From Vibrio stylophorae (GTDB lineage: Bacteria > Pseudomonadota > Gammaproteobacteria > Enterobacterales > Vibrionaceae), in the NCBI RefSeq assembly GCF_921293875.1, contig NZ_CAKLDI010000002.1, positions 186,001 through 250,000 of the forward strand: a stretch of 64,000 bases of DNA, in the 5' to 3' direction. Made by a program: the position numbers and the translations under genes. This document shows, piece after piece, positions 24,968-33,368 of this stretch. Numbering within the stretch: position 1 is the stretch's first letter; every line of letters starts with the position of its first letter. The notes beneath the pieces are model-generated. The model saw only the letters and a list, made by a program, of their open reading frames with translations. It was not told the DNA's origin and did not search any database.

Positions 24968-27353
24968 ACTTAGTAAAGTTACTTTCACTAATTTCAAAAT
25001 ATTTGGAGAAGATCCCTATACCATTAACTTTGCAGATCAACGCCTCATATTGCTCGATGGTCCTAATGGTTACGGCAAGACCTCGGTATTCGATGGTATT
25101 GAACTCGGGTTGACTGGAAACTTAACACGTCTTATATCACTTGAGGGGCGTCAGAACCCTTCAGACATTGTTGTCGCTCATCAAGGCCGAGATAATGTAA
25201 AGATTGAACTAGAGTTTAGTGATAATGAAGGGAGTACCAGAACTTTTATCAGACAACTAAAACAAACTATACCAAATAGTGCAAAGAAAATTTCTAGATT
25301 TCAAGAGCTATGGGATATATATGAAATTGTTGATGGCGTTTTTATCCCTTCCAATCAGAATCAACTAGATACATATTTTCAAAGTAGCGACTTTAAACGT
25401 GATTTTTTACTCTTTCACTACGTTCAACAAGAAGAGACTTCAAGGTTCCTCAAATCAAAGAACGAAACACAACGAGCAGAAGAACTTGCTCAACTGTTTG
25501 GTAACACGCGTGATGCCGATGAAAAACTAAATAAATTAGTCGAAATACTAGGAAAAATAACAGCTCGGAAGCGAAAAAAATCCGGTCAAATTGAGCAACT
25601 TAAAACACGTTACAACATTGATGCGGAAACTAGTATACAAACTGAAGGATTGGAAGCTCACTTTTTTATTTTACCTTGGCTTCAGGAGAGCAAAGATTTC
25701 GCATTTTGGGATGCTGAAAACATTCCAGACCTAAATGAAGAAAAGTTAAACAATGCTCTTAAGGAAATCGAATATCTTAAACATTTTCTGACACATAAGG
25801 ACTTCTTCTTTCGCAATCTACGATTTGAAAACGCTATAGCGCAAAAAGAAGTTATCCAACTGTATGTTGGGTATGTGAATAGCATTAGTAACTATGATAG
25901 GTATGTTCAAAAGTCAAATGCGAACGGTATAATTAGGAGTTTTCTACTTGAACTGAACTCGAATAGTTTAGAAAAGATAGCAGTAAATGAAAATATTAAT
26001 GACATTCTAGAACTGTTAGCATTCAAAGATATTGAAACTTTCAAGTATCAGCTCGATGAACTGATCAAGTTGGAGAAAAAATCTGTTGGCTTGAACTCGA
26101 TATACTCTGAACTAGTTACCCATCATAAAGCTATGCAAAGTGGTTTAAGTAACGTGCCTGAGGAATCTGCTTGCATGTTATGTGGCCATGACTATAAGAG
26201 CCACATGGCTCTCAGTGATGCTATTGCCGAACATGGTGACTTACTTAAACAAGAGTTGACTGGGCAAGACAAAGCTCTAATCAAGGCGAGAGAAGAATTT
26301 AATGCTAAGTTCGTTCTACCTTTAGTTCAAATATGTTCTGATTACATCGAACAAAACCCTTCTCCGTCTCAGGAGGAGCTACTCGCGTTATCAAAAGCAC
26401 GCAACTTGGAGAGCAGATTCAATAATCTGCGAGAATGGCTTCTGAAAGAAGGTATACAGTTTGATGACCTATTAGCGTCTTCTTTCCCTGTATCAGGCGG
26501 TAGCAATTATATAAGGGAAGCTTCTAACCTTTTATCTGAACGTATCCGTTCGGTTGTTGGCACTGCCCCGAAAGGTTATTACGAATCGAATGTGAACGGT
26601 GTTTTCGACCGTATATATGTTGACTATTTTCAGTCTAAGCAGGCTCGAACAGGTGAGATACAAGAAGAACAATTGGAGAGTAAAAAACGATATATTAAAG
26701 GGCTATACTTTAGCTCGCTGAAAGAAGTGGCAGAAAAACTCTCCAAGTTAATAAGTACTAAAGCTTTACTCGATAAAGCTGAGGTTGAAGTGAATGATCT
26801 TGTAGGGGTTGTCAAGACTAAAATTAAACAGTACAGAAAAAAGCTAATAACAGAAATTGAGATTCCATTCTATATCTACTCAGGAAAGATTCTTCAATCT
26901 CACCAAGCAGGTCTAGGGCATGGGATCTTCATAAAAGATCCTACAGGTAATGAAGAGCTTAAAAACGTCCGGTTGGTTTCTAACTGGGAAAGTGACCATG
27001 ATATTCTAAATACGATGAGCTCTGGACAGATCTCGGCAATAGTAATATCTCTAACATTAGCTTTGCACAAAGTATACTCTTCTCGGTTTTCTAGTGTACT
27101 GATAGATGATCCTGTTCAAACTATGGATGAAATTAATATGTCGTCCCTCGTCGAGGTTCTAAGAAATGATTTTAAGGATAAGCAGGTAATTTTGTCTACA
27201 CATGAAGATAAAGTTGCACGATATTTCACTTATAAATATTTAAAATATAATGAAAGTGTCAAAATTGTTAATTTGATGCAGAGGAGGGAATTTGTTCCTA
27301 CAAATCGTTTTAAATACAGACAATTTGAATTGAAACATCAAACAAAACAATAG
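24960..27353 (+). CDS. ABC-3C SMC/Rad50-like ATPase
   Basis: 797 residues from GTG 24960 (frame open from TTG 24936). Walker A is GPNGYGKTS near residue 37. Long central helical arms contain a zinc-hook-like pair CMLC (Cys405, Cys408). The C-terminal lobe has the signature MSSGQISA and Walker B VLIDDP followed by the D-loop QTMDE and a switch histidine STHED. Rad50-type ATPases of this shape sense DNA ends or structures. Together with the two upstream genes it forms the ABC-three-component conflict system described for bacterial mobile elements. Confidence 0.9.
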   Translation: MIKLSKVTFTNFKIFGEDPYTINFADQRLILLDGPNGYGKTSVFDGIELGLTGNLTRLISLEGRQNPSDIVVAHQGRDNVKIELEFSDNEGSTRTFIRQLKQTIPNSAKKISRFQELWDIYEIVDGVFIPSNQNQLDTYFQSSDFKRDFLLFHYVQQEETSRFLKSKNETQRAEELAQLFGNTRDADEKLNKLVEILGKITARKRKKSGQIEQLKTRYNIDAETSIQTEGLEAHFFILPWLQESKDFAFWDAENIPDLNEEKLNNALKEIEYLKHFLTHKDFFFRNLRFENAIAQKEVIQLYVGYVNSISNYDRYVQKSNANGIIRSFLLELNSNSLEKIAVNENINDILELLAFKDIETFKYQLDELIKLEKKSVGLNSIYSELVTHHKAMQSGLSNVPEESACMLCGHDYKSHMALSDAIAEHGDLLKQELTGQDKALIKAREEFNAKFVLPLVQICSDYIEQNPSPSQEELLALSKARNLESRFNNLREWLLKEGIQFDDLLASSFPVSGGSNYIREASNLLSERIRSVVGTAPKGYYESNVNGVFDRIYVDYFQSKQARTGEIQEEQLESKKRYIKGLYFSSLKEVAEKLSKLISTKALLDKAEVEVNDLVGVVKTKIKQYRKKLITEIEIPFYIYSGKILQSHQAGLGHGIFIKDPTGNEELKNVRLVSNWESDHDILNTMSSGQISAIVISLTLALHKVYSSRFSSVLIDDPVQTMDEINMSSLVEVLRNDFKDKQVILSTHEDKVARYFTYKYLKYNESVKIVNLMQRREFVPTNRFKYRQFELKHQTKQ

Positions 27354-27439
27354 CAAATGGTTTTAATAGAAGAGTGGTAATAGGTTTAAAATACTCCTCT
27401 ATTATCTTTCTATATTACTATTTTCTTTCGGTGAGTTCG

Positions 27440-27456
27440 GCTACATATGTGCTACA
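27440..27456 (+). repeat. Subterminal 17-bp direct repeat, right copy
   Basis: GCTACATATGTGCTACA, same sequence and same orientation as 18128-18144. No gene is credible between the ATPase stop (27353) and attR. Confidence 0.7.
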
Positions 27457-27527
27457 TGAAATTAATTTGAATCTTATTTTGTTGCCTAAGTTGTTGTTTT
27501 ATCGGTTAAAATGTCTAACTAGAATCA

Positions 27528-27537
27528 ACCTTAACAG
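27528..27537 (+). other. attR: right copy of 10-bp element flank
   Basis: ACCTTAACAG, followed directly by GGCGTTAG, which completes the attC interrupted at 17995. Confidence 0.82.
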
Positions 27538-27544
27538 GGCGTTA
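27528..27544 (+). repeat. attC site 34, right part (interrupted)
   Basis: Ends GGCGTTA. Joining 17883-17995 to 27538-27544 gives a normal class D attC like site 22. Confidence 0.88.
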
Positions 27545-27857
27545 GAAAACCTTCGTGGAATTCACTGTTTTCGGTGGGCGGTTTGCAGCCAATTCAATCA
27601 GCAGTGATTACGCGTTTCACTTCTAATCACGCGATCGGGCTGCAAACATAAGTTCAGCGCACGCATTACCTTCCAATTTTCCGTGCTTCCGCCAGGTTAG
27701 TTTTGTCATGTCGCCAATATGCACAATTTCTCTCAAATTTAGGTAAGTGCAATTGGCTCATTCAGGCAAAATTGGGCGGCGGTTAAGTTCTGCTATTGGT
27801 GCGGTGGTTTACGTTGGGCATGGCTGTTACTTTGGCATTTTTGAGCGCAGCGGTTTC
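27542..27857 (+). repeat. Gene-less repeated cassette, copy R7
   Basis: First cassette to the right of the element. Outer and inner stems are both perfect, and the third stem is kept (GCCAATATGCAC and GTGCAATTGGC). The only open frame over it starts in the element and has no ribosome site. Confidence 0.87.
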
Positions 27858-27953
27858 TAACAAGTAGTTCAAGCGGGATGTCAAACTGTGCGCTGTTTTC
27901 GCCTCGCTCAAGTTTAGCGCACTACTTGTTTGTCACCCCTTAACTTAGCGTTA
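27858..27953 (+). repeat. attC site 35 (class A)
   Basis: Class A with TTTTCGCCTCGC in the loop; it ends ACTTAGCGTTA. Confidence 0.93.
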
Positions 27954-28008
27954 GGTGCCCAATATTAAGCAAGAGTGGACAATTACTTTCATGGATAGGT
28001 GAGTATTT

Positions 28009-28419
28009 ATGGCTAAGGGTTTAAAGTATTTTACTGTCGTGCTACTAATCCTCACATCATTTATTGCTGGTGTTCAGGTGGGCAGGCAAGAAGGTGAGTC
28101 GACGACGCTGCAAATGATTTCATCGAATAGAATTCCTTCTATATTGGTTCATCTAATCGATTCAAGCGAAGCACTTAAATTTATAGATGAAGGCGAGTAT
28201 GAGCGTGTGCGTAATCGACTCGATCTGTATGTTGGGACATGGCTAGTCCAAGCAATCAATATGTTGCTGTATTTGCCCGGGAAAGATAAGCAGAATGCAT
28301 GTTTGGTTCTTAATAAAATTCACGCACACAGAACTAAGTATATTGAGCAATATCGCTCAGGCTTTATGAACCAACGGCTGGAAGAGGCAATGTCATCTAG
28401 AGAGTTGTGTGGTACTTGA
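28009..28419 (+). CDS. Membrane-anchored helical protein, full copy
   Basis: 136 residues from ATG with AGGTGA upstream. An N-terminal hydrophobic anchor (about residues 5-24) precedes a soluble helical domain with EALKFIDEGEYERV, a TPR-like spacing. It is the complete version of the gene cut off at the window start. The shorter protein at 35867-36130 has the same layout and a similar stretch (KALSFLKQGMYEEA). The function is unknown. Confidence 0.8.
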   Translation: MAKGLKYFTVVLLILTSFIAGVQVGRQEGESTTLQMISSNRIPSILVHLIDSSEALKFIDEGEYERVRNRLDLYVGTWLVQAINMLLYLPGKDKQNACLVLNKIHAHRTKYIEQYRSGFMNQRLEEAMSSRELCGT

Positions 28420-28428
28420 ATTGTCACC

Positions 28429-28540
28429 TAACAAGAACTTTCAGCGGATGTCAAATGCAGCGCAGTTTTTGTGTGGCTCGCTTCGCTCAAATTTTCACAC
28501 AAAACCGGCTGCGCATTTGTCACGGCTGAAGTTTGCGTTA
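28429..28540 (+). repeat. attC site 36 (class B variant)
   Basis: Starts TAACAAGAACTTTCAGCGG; it ends GTTTGCGTTA, with T in place of the usual G before GCGTTA. Confidence 0.9.
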
Positions 28541-28557
28541 GGTGCACAGAGGTTTCG

Positions 28558-29001
28558 ATGAATCGTCAATCAATAATAGAGAAAATAAAAAAATCAGCAG
28601 ATAGATATGGTGCATCTAATGAACAACAAAACAAACTACTCGTTTCAATTTTAACAAATGTGTCTGAAAGAGAACTTTTCTTTGGTTTGTATTCTTTCTT
28701 TTATCACCCAGAACTTCAAGAAAACGTAAGTGAAAGGCAACGACTAGCAGGAACCATTCTGTTGGCCATAAAACCGACTTGCCCTTTACCTATAGACGGT
28801 GCAATTTATGCAATACTTGGATATTGGGATTTAAATATTAGAGAGTTACCATGGTATCTATGCGAGCATTTTGGCCAGAAAGAAATACAGTCATTCATAG
28901 AAGACCTCTTGCCCGATGTTGATGACAGTGAACTTAAGAAGAGCTCTAATACAATATTATTTTGGGTAAATCGTTATAAGGCAGAGACACCTAACAAGTA
29001 G
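28558..29001 (+). CDS. Hypothetical helical protein
   Basis: 147 residues from ATG 28558 with AGAGG upstream; upstream in-frame codons are attC. Soluble and helical, with a cluster of aromatic residues (LFFGLYSFFYHPEL) and the acidic motif LLPDVDDSELKKS. It stops at the TAG of the next attC after reading AAC AAG. The family is not recognised. Confidence 0.75.
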   Translation: MNRQSIIEKIKKSADRYGASNEQQNKLLVSILTNVSERELFFGLYSFFYHPELQENVSERQRLAGTILLAIKPTCPLPIDGAIYAILGYWDLNIRELPWYLCEHFGQKEIQSFIEDLLPDVDDSELKKSSNTILFWVNRYKAETPNK

Positions 29002-29085
29002 TTCAAGCGGGATGCCAAACTGTGCGCTGTTTCGCTTCGCTCAAGTGTAGCGCACTACAGTTTGTCACCCCTTAACTTAGCGTTA
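28992..29085 (+). repeat. attC site 37 (class A)
   Basis: Class A site supplying TAG to the preceding gene; it ends ACTTAGCGTTA. Confidence 0.93.
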
Positions 29086-29399
29086 GAAAACCATTCGTGA
29101 ATTTAGGTTTATTTTGGCGGGCGGTTTGCAGCCAATTCAATCAACGGTGATTACGCGTTTCACTTCTAATCACGCGATCGGGCTGCAAACATCAGTTCAC
29201 CGCAACCATTGCCTTCCAATTTTCCGCACTTCCGCCAAGTTGGTTTTCCGTGTCGCCAATATGCACAACCTCTCTCAAATTTAGGTAAGTGCAATTGGCT
29301 CATTCAAGCAAAGTTGGGTGGCGGTTGAATTCTGTAATGGGTGTGGTGGTTTACGCAGGGCGGGGCTGTTACTTTGGCATTTTTGAGCGCAGCGGTTTC
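29083..29399 (+). repeat. Gene-less repeated cassette, copy R8
   Basis: Very close to R3, sharing the start TTAGAAAACCATTCGTG and GGTTTATTTTGGC. Stems intact. It is followed directly by another copy (R9), with only an attC between. Confidence 0.87.
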
Positions 29400-29512
29400 T
29401 AACAAGTACTTTCAGCGGATGCCAAACGCTTCGCAGTTTTTGTGTGGCTCGCTACGCTCGAAGTTTCACACAAAAACCGGCTGCGCATTTGTCACGGCTG
29501 AAGTTGGCGTTA
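29400..29512 (+). repeat. attC site 38 (class B)
   Basis: Class B between two gene-less cassettes; it ends TTGGCGTTA. Confidence 0.92.
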
Positions 29513-29822
29513 GAAAACCTTCTCTGAATTTATTTTTTCCGGTGGGCGGTTTGCAGCCAATTCAATCAACGGTGATTACGCGTTTCACTTCTAATCACGA
29601 GATCGGGCTGCAAACATATCTCGTGCAACCATTGCCTTCCAACTTCCCGTACTTCCGCCAAGTTGCTTTTTCGTACCGCCAATATGCACAACTTCTCTCA
29701 AATTTAGGTAAGTGCAATTGGCTCATTCAGGCAAAGTTGGGTGGCGGTTAAGTTCTGCAATTAGTGCAGTGGTTTACGCTGGGCGAGGCTGTTACTTTGG
29801 CATCGTTGAGCGCTGCGGTTTC
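29510..29822 (+). repeat. Gene-less repeated cassette, copy R9
   Basis: Outer and inner stems kept; the tetranucleotide after the right inner arm reads CGAG while the left one stays CGCG. The third stem is kept. A chance frame from 29341 runs from R8 through the attC into this copy and is not a gene. Confidence 0.87.
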
Positions 29823-29934
29823 TAACAAGTACTTTCAGCGGATGCCAAACGCTGCGTAGTTTTTATGTGGCTCGCTGCGCTCGAATTTTCACACAAAACC
29901 GGCTGCGCATTTGTCACGGCTGAAGTAGGCGTTA
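29823..29934 (+). repeat. attC site 39 (class B)
   Basis: Class B with GCTGCGTAGTTTTTATG; it ends GTAGGCGTTA. Confidence 0.91.
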
Positions 29935-29955
29935 AATGTTATCAGGAGGAATAAG

Positions 29956-30348
29956 GTGAAAGCGCGTCAAAAGTTAGATGAAACGCAATTGACCCCAGTA
30001 AAAGTGTATAAACTATTGAGTGTAATATTTCCAAAAGCCAATGACTATGCGCCTTCTGAAAGCGGTTACGTAGAAGAACTATCTGAACTGCGTGAATTTT
30101 CAATTCGATCTATACGAGACTTGAGGTTGTTATTGAAAAGGCATCGAAGAGAAATTATCAGCATTGATCGTAGCCCAATAAATGCGTATCACCAGAAGAT
30201 GTATAGAGAAGAAATGGGTGACGCTGTGTTTTTGGACCATATGAAGAAATGCTACTGGTTTGCATTGCCTGCAATTTTACGTATTGCGTTGGAGCTTGAA
30301 TTTGGTGAGCAATATACTGAATTTGCTCACAAGCGAGATAACATTTAA
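29956..30348 (+). CDS. Hypothetical basic helical protein
   Basis: 130 residues from GTG 29956 with a strong AGGAGGAATAAG upstream. Basic and helical, with an arginine-rich segment (SIRSIRDLRLLLKRHRRE) near residues 46-63. It could bind nucleic acid, but no known fold is evident. TAA overlaps the attC. Confidence 0.76.
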   Translation: MKARQKLDETQLTPVKVYKLLSVIFPKANDYAPSESGYVEELSELREFSIRSIRDLRLLLKRHRREIISIDRSPINAYHQKMYREEMGDAVFLDHMKKCYWFALPAILRIALELEFGEQYTEFAHKRDNI

Positions 30349-30440
30349 CAAGCTGTACAAGTGGGACGCCAAACAGCGCGCTGGTCTCGCTTCGCTCGAG
30401 TATAGCGCTAAGCTGTTTGTCGCCCCTTAACTTAGCGTTA
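30346..30440 (+). repeat. attC site 40 (class A relative)
   Basis: Starts TAACAAGCTGTACAAGTGGG and has arms CAGCGCGCTG and TAGCGCTAAGCTG; it ends ACTTAGCGTTA. Confidence 0.9.
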
Positions 30441-30454
30441 TAAGGAAATTTGAA

Positions 30455-30745
30455 ATGTTACATACATCAAACCCAATGGGATGGGCAAACTCGTTGGCTA
30501 GCACCAAGAGCAAGGTGATGCTTTCAGTGTTGGTGTTTCTGGGTGTGTTCCTTTGGGAGTTTTATACTATCTATGAGACTGTGCAGTTTGCAGCGGGAGA
30601 TTCTTCACTAACATTTCTTGAGTTTCTTACTACGCGAAGTGTTATTTTTATTGCTGTGTGCGTATTTATACCGGCGTTTAATTTTTTTGTTATTTTTAGA
30701 CTTCTGAATAGAGATAACAATGTGGAAGATACAAATTCCATATAA
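30455..30745 (+). CDS. Small two-helix membrane protein
   Basis: 96 residues from ATG with AAGGA upstream. Two hydrophobic helices (about 20-38 and 60-82) separated by an acidic loop. No family is recognised. TAA is shared with the attC. Confidence 0.76.
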   Translation: MLHTSNPMGWANSLASTKSKVMLSVLVFLGVFLWEFYTIYETVQFAAGDSSLTFLEFLTTRSVIFIAVCVFIPAFNFFVIFRLLNRDNNVEDTNSI

Positions 30746-30868
30746 CAAGTGCATTAAGTCGCCAGCTTCGCTGGCTGGGATGCCAAAGCTACGCGGCAAT
30801 TTTCTTATGGGCTGCGCTAGAGTTTAATCAAATTGCCGCTTTGAATGGCACCCCTTATGCAAGCGTTA
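30743..30868 (+). repeat. attC site 41 (class C)
   Basis: Class C with CCAGCTTCGCTGGCTGG; it ends GCAAGCGTTA. Confidence 0.92.
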
Positions 30869-30893
30869 TACCCCATATGGAAACTAGAATCTT

Positions 30894-31397
30894 ATGAAGT
30901 TTAACGATACCGATTTACTAGATTTAGCAAGTGGCCTAAAAGCAGCAATAGAGATGCATGAAGTAAAATCAGAGTATCAGGATTCATTACTTTCCGATAT
31001 CCTTTTTCAAGTAGCAAGCCTAATAGATGAAAAGCAAGGCTCAACCTTGCATGAGGAAGTTTTCGGATTGCTAGAAAATTACACCCCTCAATTTTCAGAT
31101 TATTTAGTCTGCGAACTAGACATAAAGTATGGTGATGAAGTACTAGAAACCAATGTCTTGAAATCAAACATAGAGATATCAGAAGGTTTATTATTAAATC
31201 TAGAATTGCTGTTAGATCTAAGGGATATCTCAGAAATAGACGATGACATAGATACCAATAGTAAATTTCAGGGTAGTAAACTCTCCGAGTTAACTTTCAA
31301 ACCTTTGCATGGTGCAAATGAAAGTTATAGAGAGCGATTTAGTACATTACAAAATCTCGTGAATTTTATTGCTGAGGTGGCAGGCAAATGGGTATAA
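30894..31397 (+). CDS. Hypothetical protein, near-identical twin of 7579
   Basis: 167 residues, identical to the product of 7579-8082 except Met for Thr near residue 22. The surrounding attC sites differ from those of the twin (class C on the left here, a unique class there), so the cassette has moved as a unit. Acidic and helical; the function is unknown. Confidence 0.78.
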   Translation: MKFNDTDLLDLASGLKAAIEMHEVKSEYQDSLLSDILFQVASLIDEKQGSTLHEEVFGLLENYTPQFSDYLVCELDIKYGDEVLETNVLKSNIEISEGLLLNLELLLDLRDISEIDDDIDTNSKFQGSKLSELTFKPLHGANESYRERFSTLQNLVNFIAEVAGKWV

Positions 31398-31490
31398 CAA
31401 GTAGTTTAAGCGGGATGCCAAACAGTGTGCTGATTTTCGCTTCGCTCAAGTTTAGCACACTGCTATTTGTCACCCCTTAACTTAGCGTTA
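31395..31490 (+). repeat. attC site 42 (class A variant)
   Basis: GTGTGCTG and TTAGCACAC arms; it ends ACTTAGCGTTA. Confidence 0.93.
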
Positions 31491-31510
31491 TAAGTATTGA
31501 GAGGGAAATC

Positions 31511-31828
31511 ATGAAATATGTAGCCATAATATTGAGTTTAGTTCTCATTGGTTGTGGAGATTCTAGTAATCAAAATGAAATGGAGCGCATCAAAAAAGAA
31601 TTAGCTGTGTTGGACACTTATACAGAACAGCTTGATGAAGATTATGAACAGCAAAAGGCTGTCTACGATCGACAAACCGCTGAGTACGACCGACAAACGA
31701 AGATTGTAGATGCACAGCAAAAGCATATGCAAGAGCAGCTTGATCGGTATGACAAACTACTAGACCGTTGGGAACTACAAGCAGATCGAATGGATAAAAT
31801 ACTTGATGCTCGAGAAGCAAACTTATAA
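31511..31828 (+). CDS. Small coiled-coil lipoprotein
   Basis: 105 residues from ATG with GAGGGA upstream. Lipoprotein signal MKYVAIILSLVLIGC with the lipid-bearing Cys at residue 15, then a continuous coiled coil rich in Gln, Asp and Tyr with the tandem pattern YDRQTAEYDRQT. It is probably anchored in the outer membrane as a helical rod. The function is unknown. TAA is shared with the attC. Confidence 0.82.
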   Translation: MKYVAIILSLVLIGCGDSSNQNEMERIKKELAVLDTYTEQLDEDYEQQKAVYDRQTAEYDRQTKIVDAQQKHMQEQLDRYDKLLDRWELQADRMDKILDAREANL

Positions 31829-31951
31829 CAAGTGCATTAAGTCGCCAGCTTCGCAGGCTGGGATGCCAAAGCTATGCGGCAATTTGTTTTTGAGCTGCGC
31901 TTGAGTTTAATCAAATTGCCGCTTTGCATGGCACCCCTTATGCAAGCGTTA
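31826..31951 (+). repeat. attC site 43 (class C)
   Basis: Class C with GCTATGCGGCAATTTG; it ends GCAAGCGTTA. Confidence 0.92.
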
Positions 31952-31981
31952 GCTTTACTTTATAACTACTGAGAAAGAATT

Positions 31982-32467
31982 ATGGACAAGACATCAGAGC
32001 TAGAACAAATCAAAGCAAAAATAGGGATTACGGAACTTTCTGGGACAACTGCAAAAGACTTTGAAAAAATACAGGAACTTGCTGCAAATGGTGATATAAC
32101 CAAAGAGCAAATGAAGCTACTTGTGGAGGCAATACCTCATTTTGTTCAACTTCAACAGGCATATGTAGATGGACTTAAATCAGTAATAAGCTCAGCAAAA
32201 GAAACTCAAAAAGATGCTCTAAGAGGGATCTCTGTAACTCTAGAAAATATTACAGATCTGCTTAAAACAATTGTGCATAAGTCTGAGACTGAGGAGCTAC
32301 GTTCAAAAATTGCTGACATTGCTTTAAAGCTTGCTGATTACGGTCTTGAAATTGCGAAAATCATGCAAGAAACAAACAAGGAGAACAATAATACTTGGAA
32401 GTATATTGCAGGCGGTGTGTCTGCCGTCGTAATGGTTGTCGGCGGGCTACTACTCCGGCGGAAGTAA
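31982..32467 (+). CDS. Tail-anchored coiled-coil protein
   Basis: 161 residues from ATG with GAGAAAG upstream. Residues 1-135 are helical and highly charged; the C terminus is one hydrophobic helix ending in a basic cap (VVMVVGGLLLRRK), so it is probably anchored to the membrane by its tail. No family is recognised. Confidence 0.78.
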   Translation: MDKTSELEQIKAKIGITELSGTTAKDFEKIQELAANGDITKEQMKLLVEAIPHFVQLQQAYVDGLKSVISSAKETQKDALRGISVTLENITDLLKTIVHKSETEELRSKIADIALKLADYGLEIAKIMQETNKENNNTWKYIAGGVSAVVMVVGGLLLRRK

Positions 32468-32470
32468 AGC

Positions 32471-32596
32471 TAACAAACGCATCAAGTCGCTCGCAAGCTC
32501 GCTGGGACATCAAAACTACGCGGCGATTAGTTTTGGTGCTTCGCCCAAGTTTAAACCAATCGCCGCTACGTTTTGCTGCCCCTTATGCGGGCGTTA
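32471..32596 (+). repeat. attC site 44 (class C relative)
   Basis: Starts TAACAAACGCATCAAGTCGC and ends GCGGGCGTTA. It is closer to the V. cholerae repeat type than the other class C sites. Confidence 0.9.
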
Positions 32597-32910
32597 GAAA
32601 ACCTTCGGTGAATTTAGGTGTTTTTGGGTGGGCGGTTTGCAGCCAATTAAACCAACGGTTATTACGCGCTTTGCTTCTAATCACGCGATCGGGCTGCAAA
32701 CATAAGTTCAGCGCGCGCATTGCTTTTCAATTTTCCGTACTTCCGCCAAATTGTTTTTCCGTATCACCAATATGCACAACTTCTCTCAAATTTAGGTAAG
32801 TGCAATTGGCTCATTCAGGCAAATTTGAGTGGCGGTTAAATTCTGTTATTGGTGTCGTGGTTTACTTTGGGTGGGGCTGTTACTTTGGCATCTTCGAGCG
32901 CTTCGGTTTC
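32594..32910 (+). repeat. Gene-less repeated cassette, copy R10
   Basis: The most diverged copy: the left inner arm reads GTTATTA and the third-stem left arm reads ACCAATATGCAC, each one base off. The outer 10-bp stem is still perfect. Confidence 0.85.
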
Positions 32911-33005
32911 TAACAAGTAGTTCAAGCGGGATGCCAAACTGTGCGCTGTTTCGCTTCGCTCAAGTGTAGCGCACTGCTAGTTTGTCACCCCTTAACTTGG
33001 CGTTA
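32911..33005 (+). repeat. attC site 45 (class A)
   Basis: Class A ending ACTTGGCGTTA. Confidence 0.93.
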
Positions 33006-33006
33006 T

Positions 33007-33368
33007 ATGCCAGAGGATGTTCTTTTGAGACCTGTATTGATTAGTATCCTAATGATGTTCTTAGCTGGGTGCTCAAAGAAAGAATTGATGACTTAACGAA
33101 CGCTGAAATAACAGTTCGCTGTAACTCAATGGAACATTCATATGCCGTTGGTTCACCTACTCAGGTTACTTTTACGCAGTGGCTACTTTCGCATAATGAA
33201 GGTTGGGAGCGTTCACCTGCATCGTATATATCTGATGTGGAAGTGTTCTCCGGTGATATTAATATCAAGATAAATGAAAGGTTTGTTGTGGTTAATCGAC
33301 CGAAGTTACAAGTCATTAAAGCCATGCCAACAACAGAAATTGTAGAAGTTTTGTGTTCTGGCACATAA
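33007..33368 (+). pseudogene. Frameshifted copy of the lipoprotein gene at 16194
   Basis: Same ATG, signal sequence and lipobox (LAGC) as the copy at 16194, but TGCTCAAAG here against TGCTCAAAAG there: one A is missing from the run, so the frame stops a few codons later. The rest of the coding sequence is intact in the shifted frame (from about 33069) and otherwise very similar. It could be a real mutation or a homopolymer sequencing error. Confidence 0.8.

Larger units (their letters stand above)
17996..27537 (+). mobile_element. 9.5 kb integrated element in an attC site (satellite-like, carries ABC-3C system)
   Basis: Bounded by the 10-bp direct repeat ACCTTAACAG and lying inside one class D attC. 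Content in order: tyrosine integrase, unknown protein, AlpA-type regulator, small unknown protein, HUH replication initiator, then a three-gene ABC-three-component operon. All genes read in the plus direction and none is flanked by attC sites. No capsid, tail, packaging or conjugation gene is visible. A 17-bp repeat GCTACATATGTGCTACA occurs near both ends. It fits a phage satellite or an integrative mobilisable element. Confidence 0.88.

Noticed and set aside
17996..27537. Complete prophage
   Set aside because: No capsid, terminase, portal or tail gene is seen; integrase, AlpA-type and gpA-type genes alone fit a satellite or mobilisable island.
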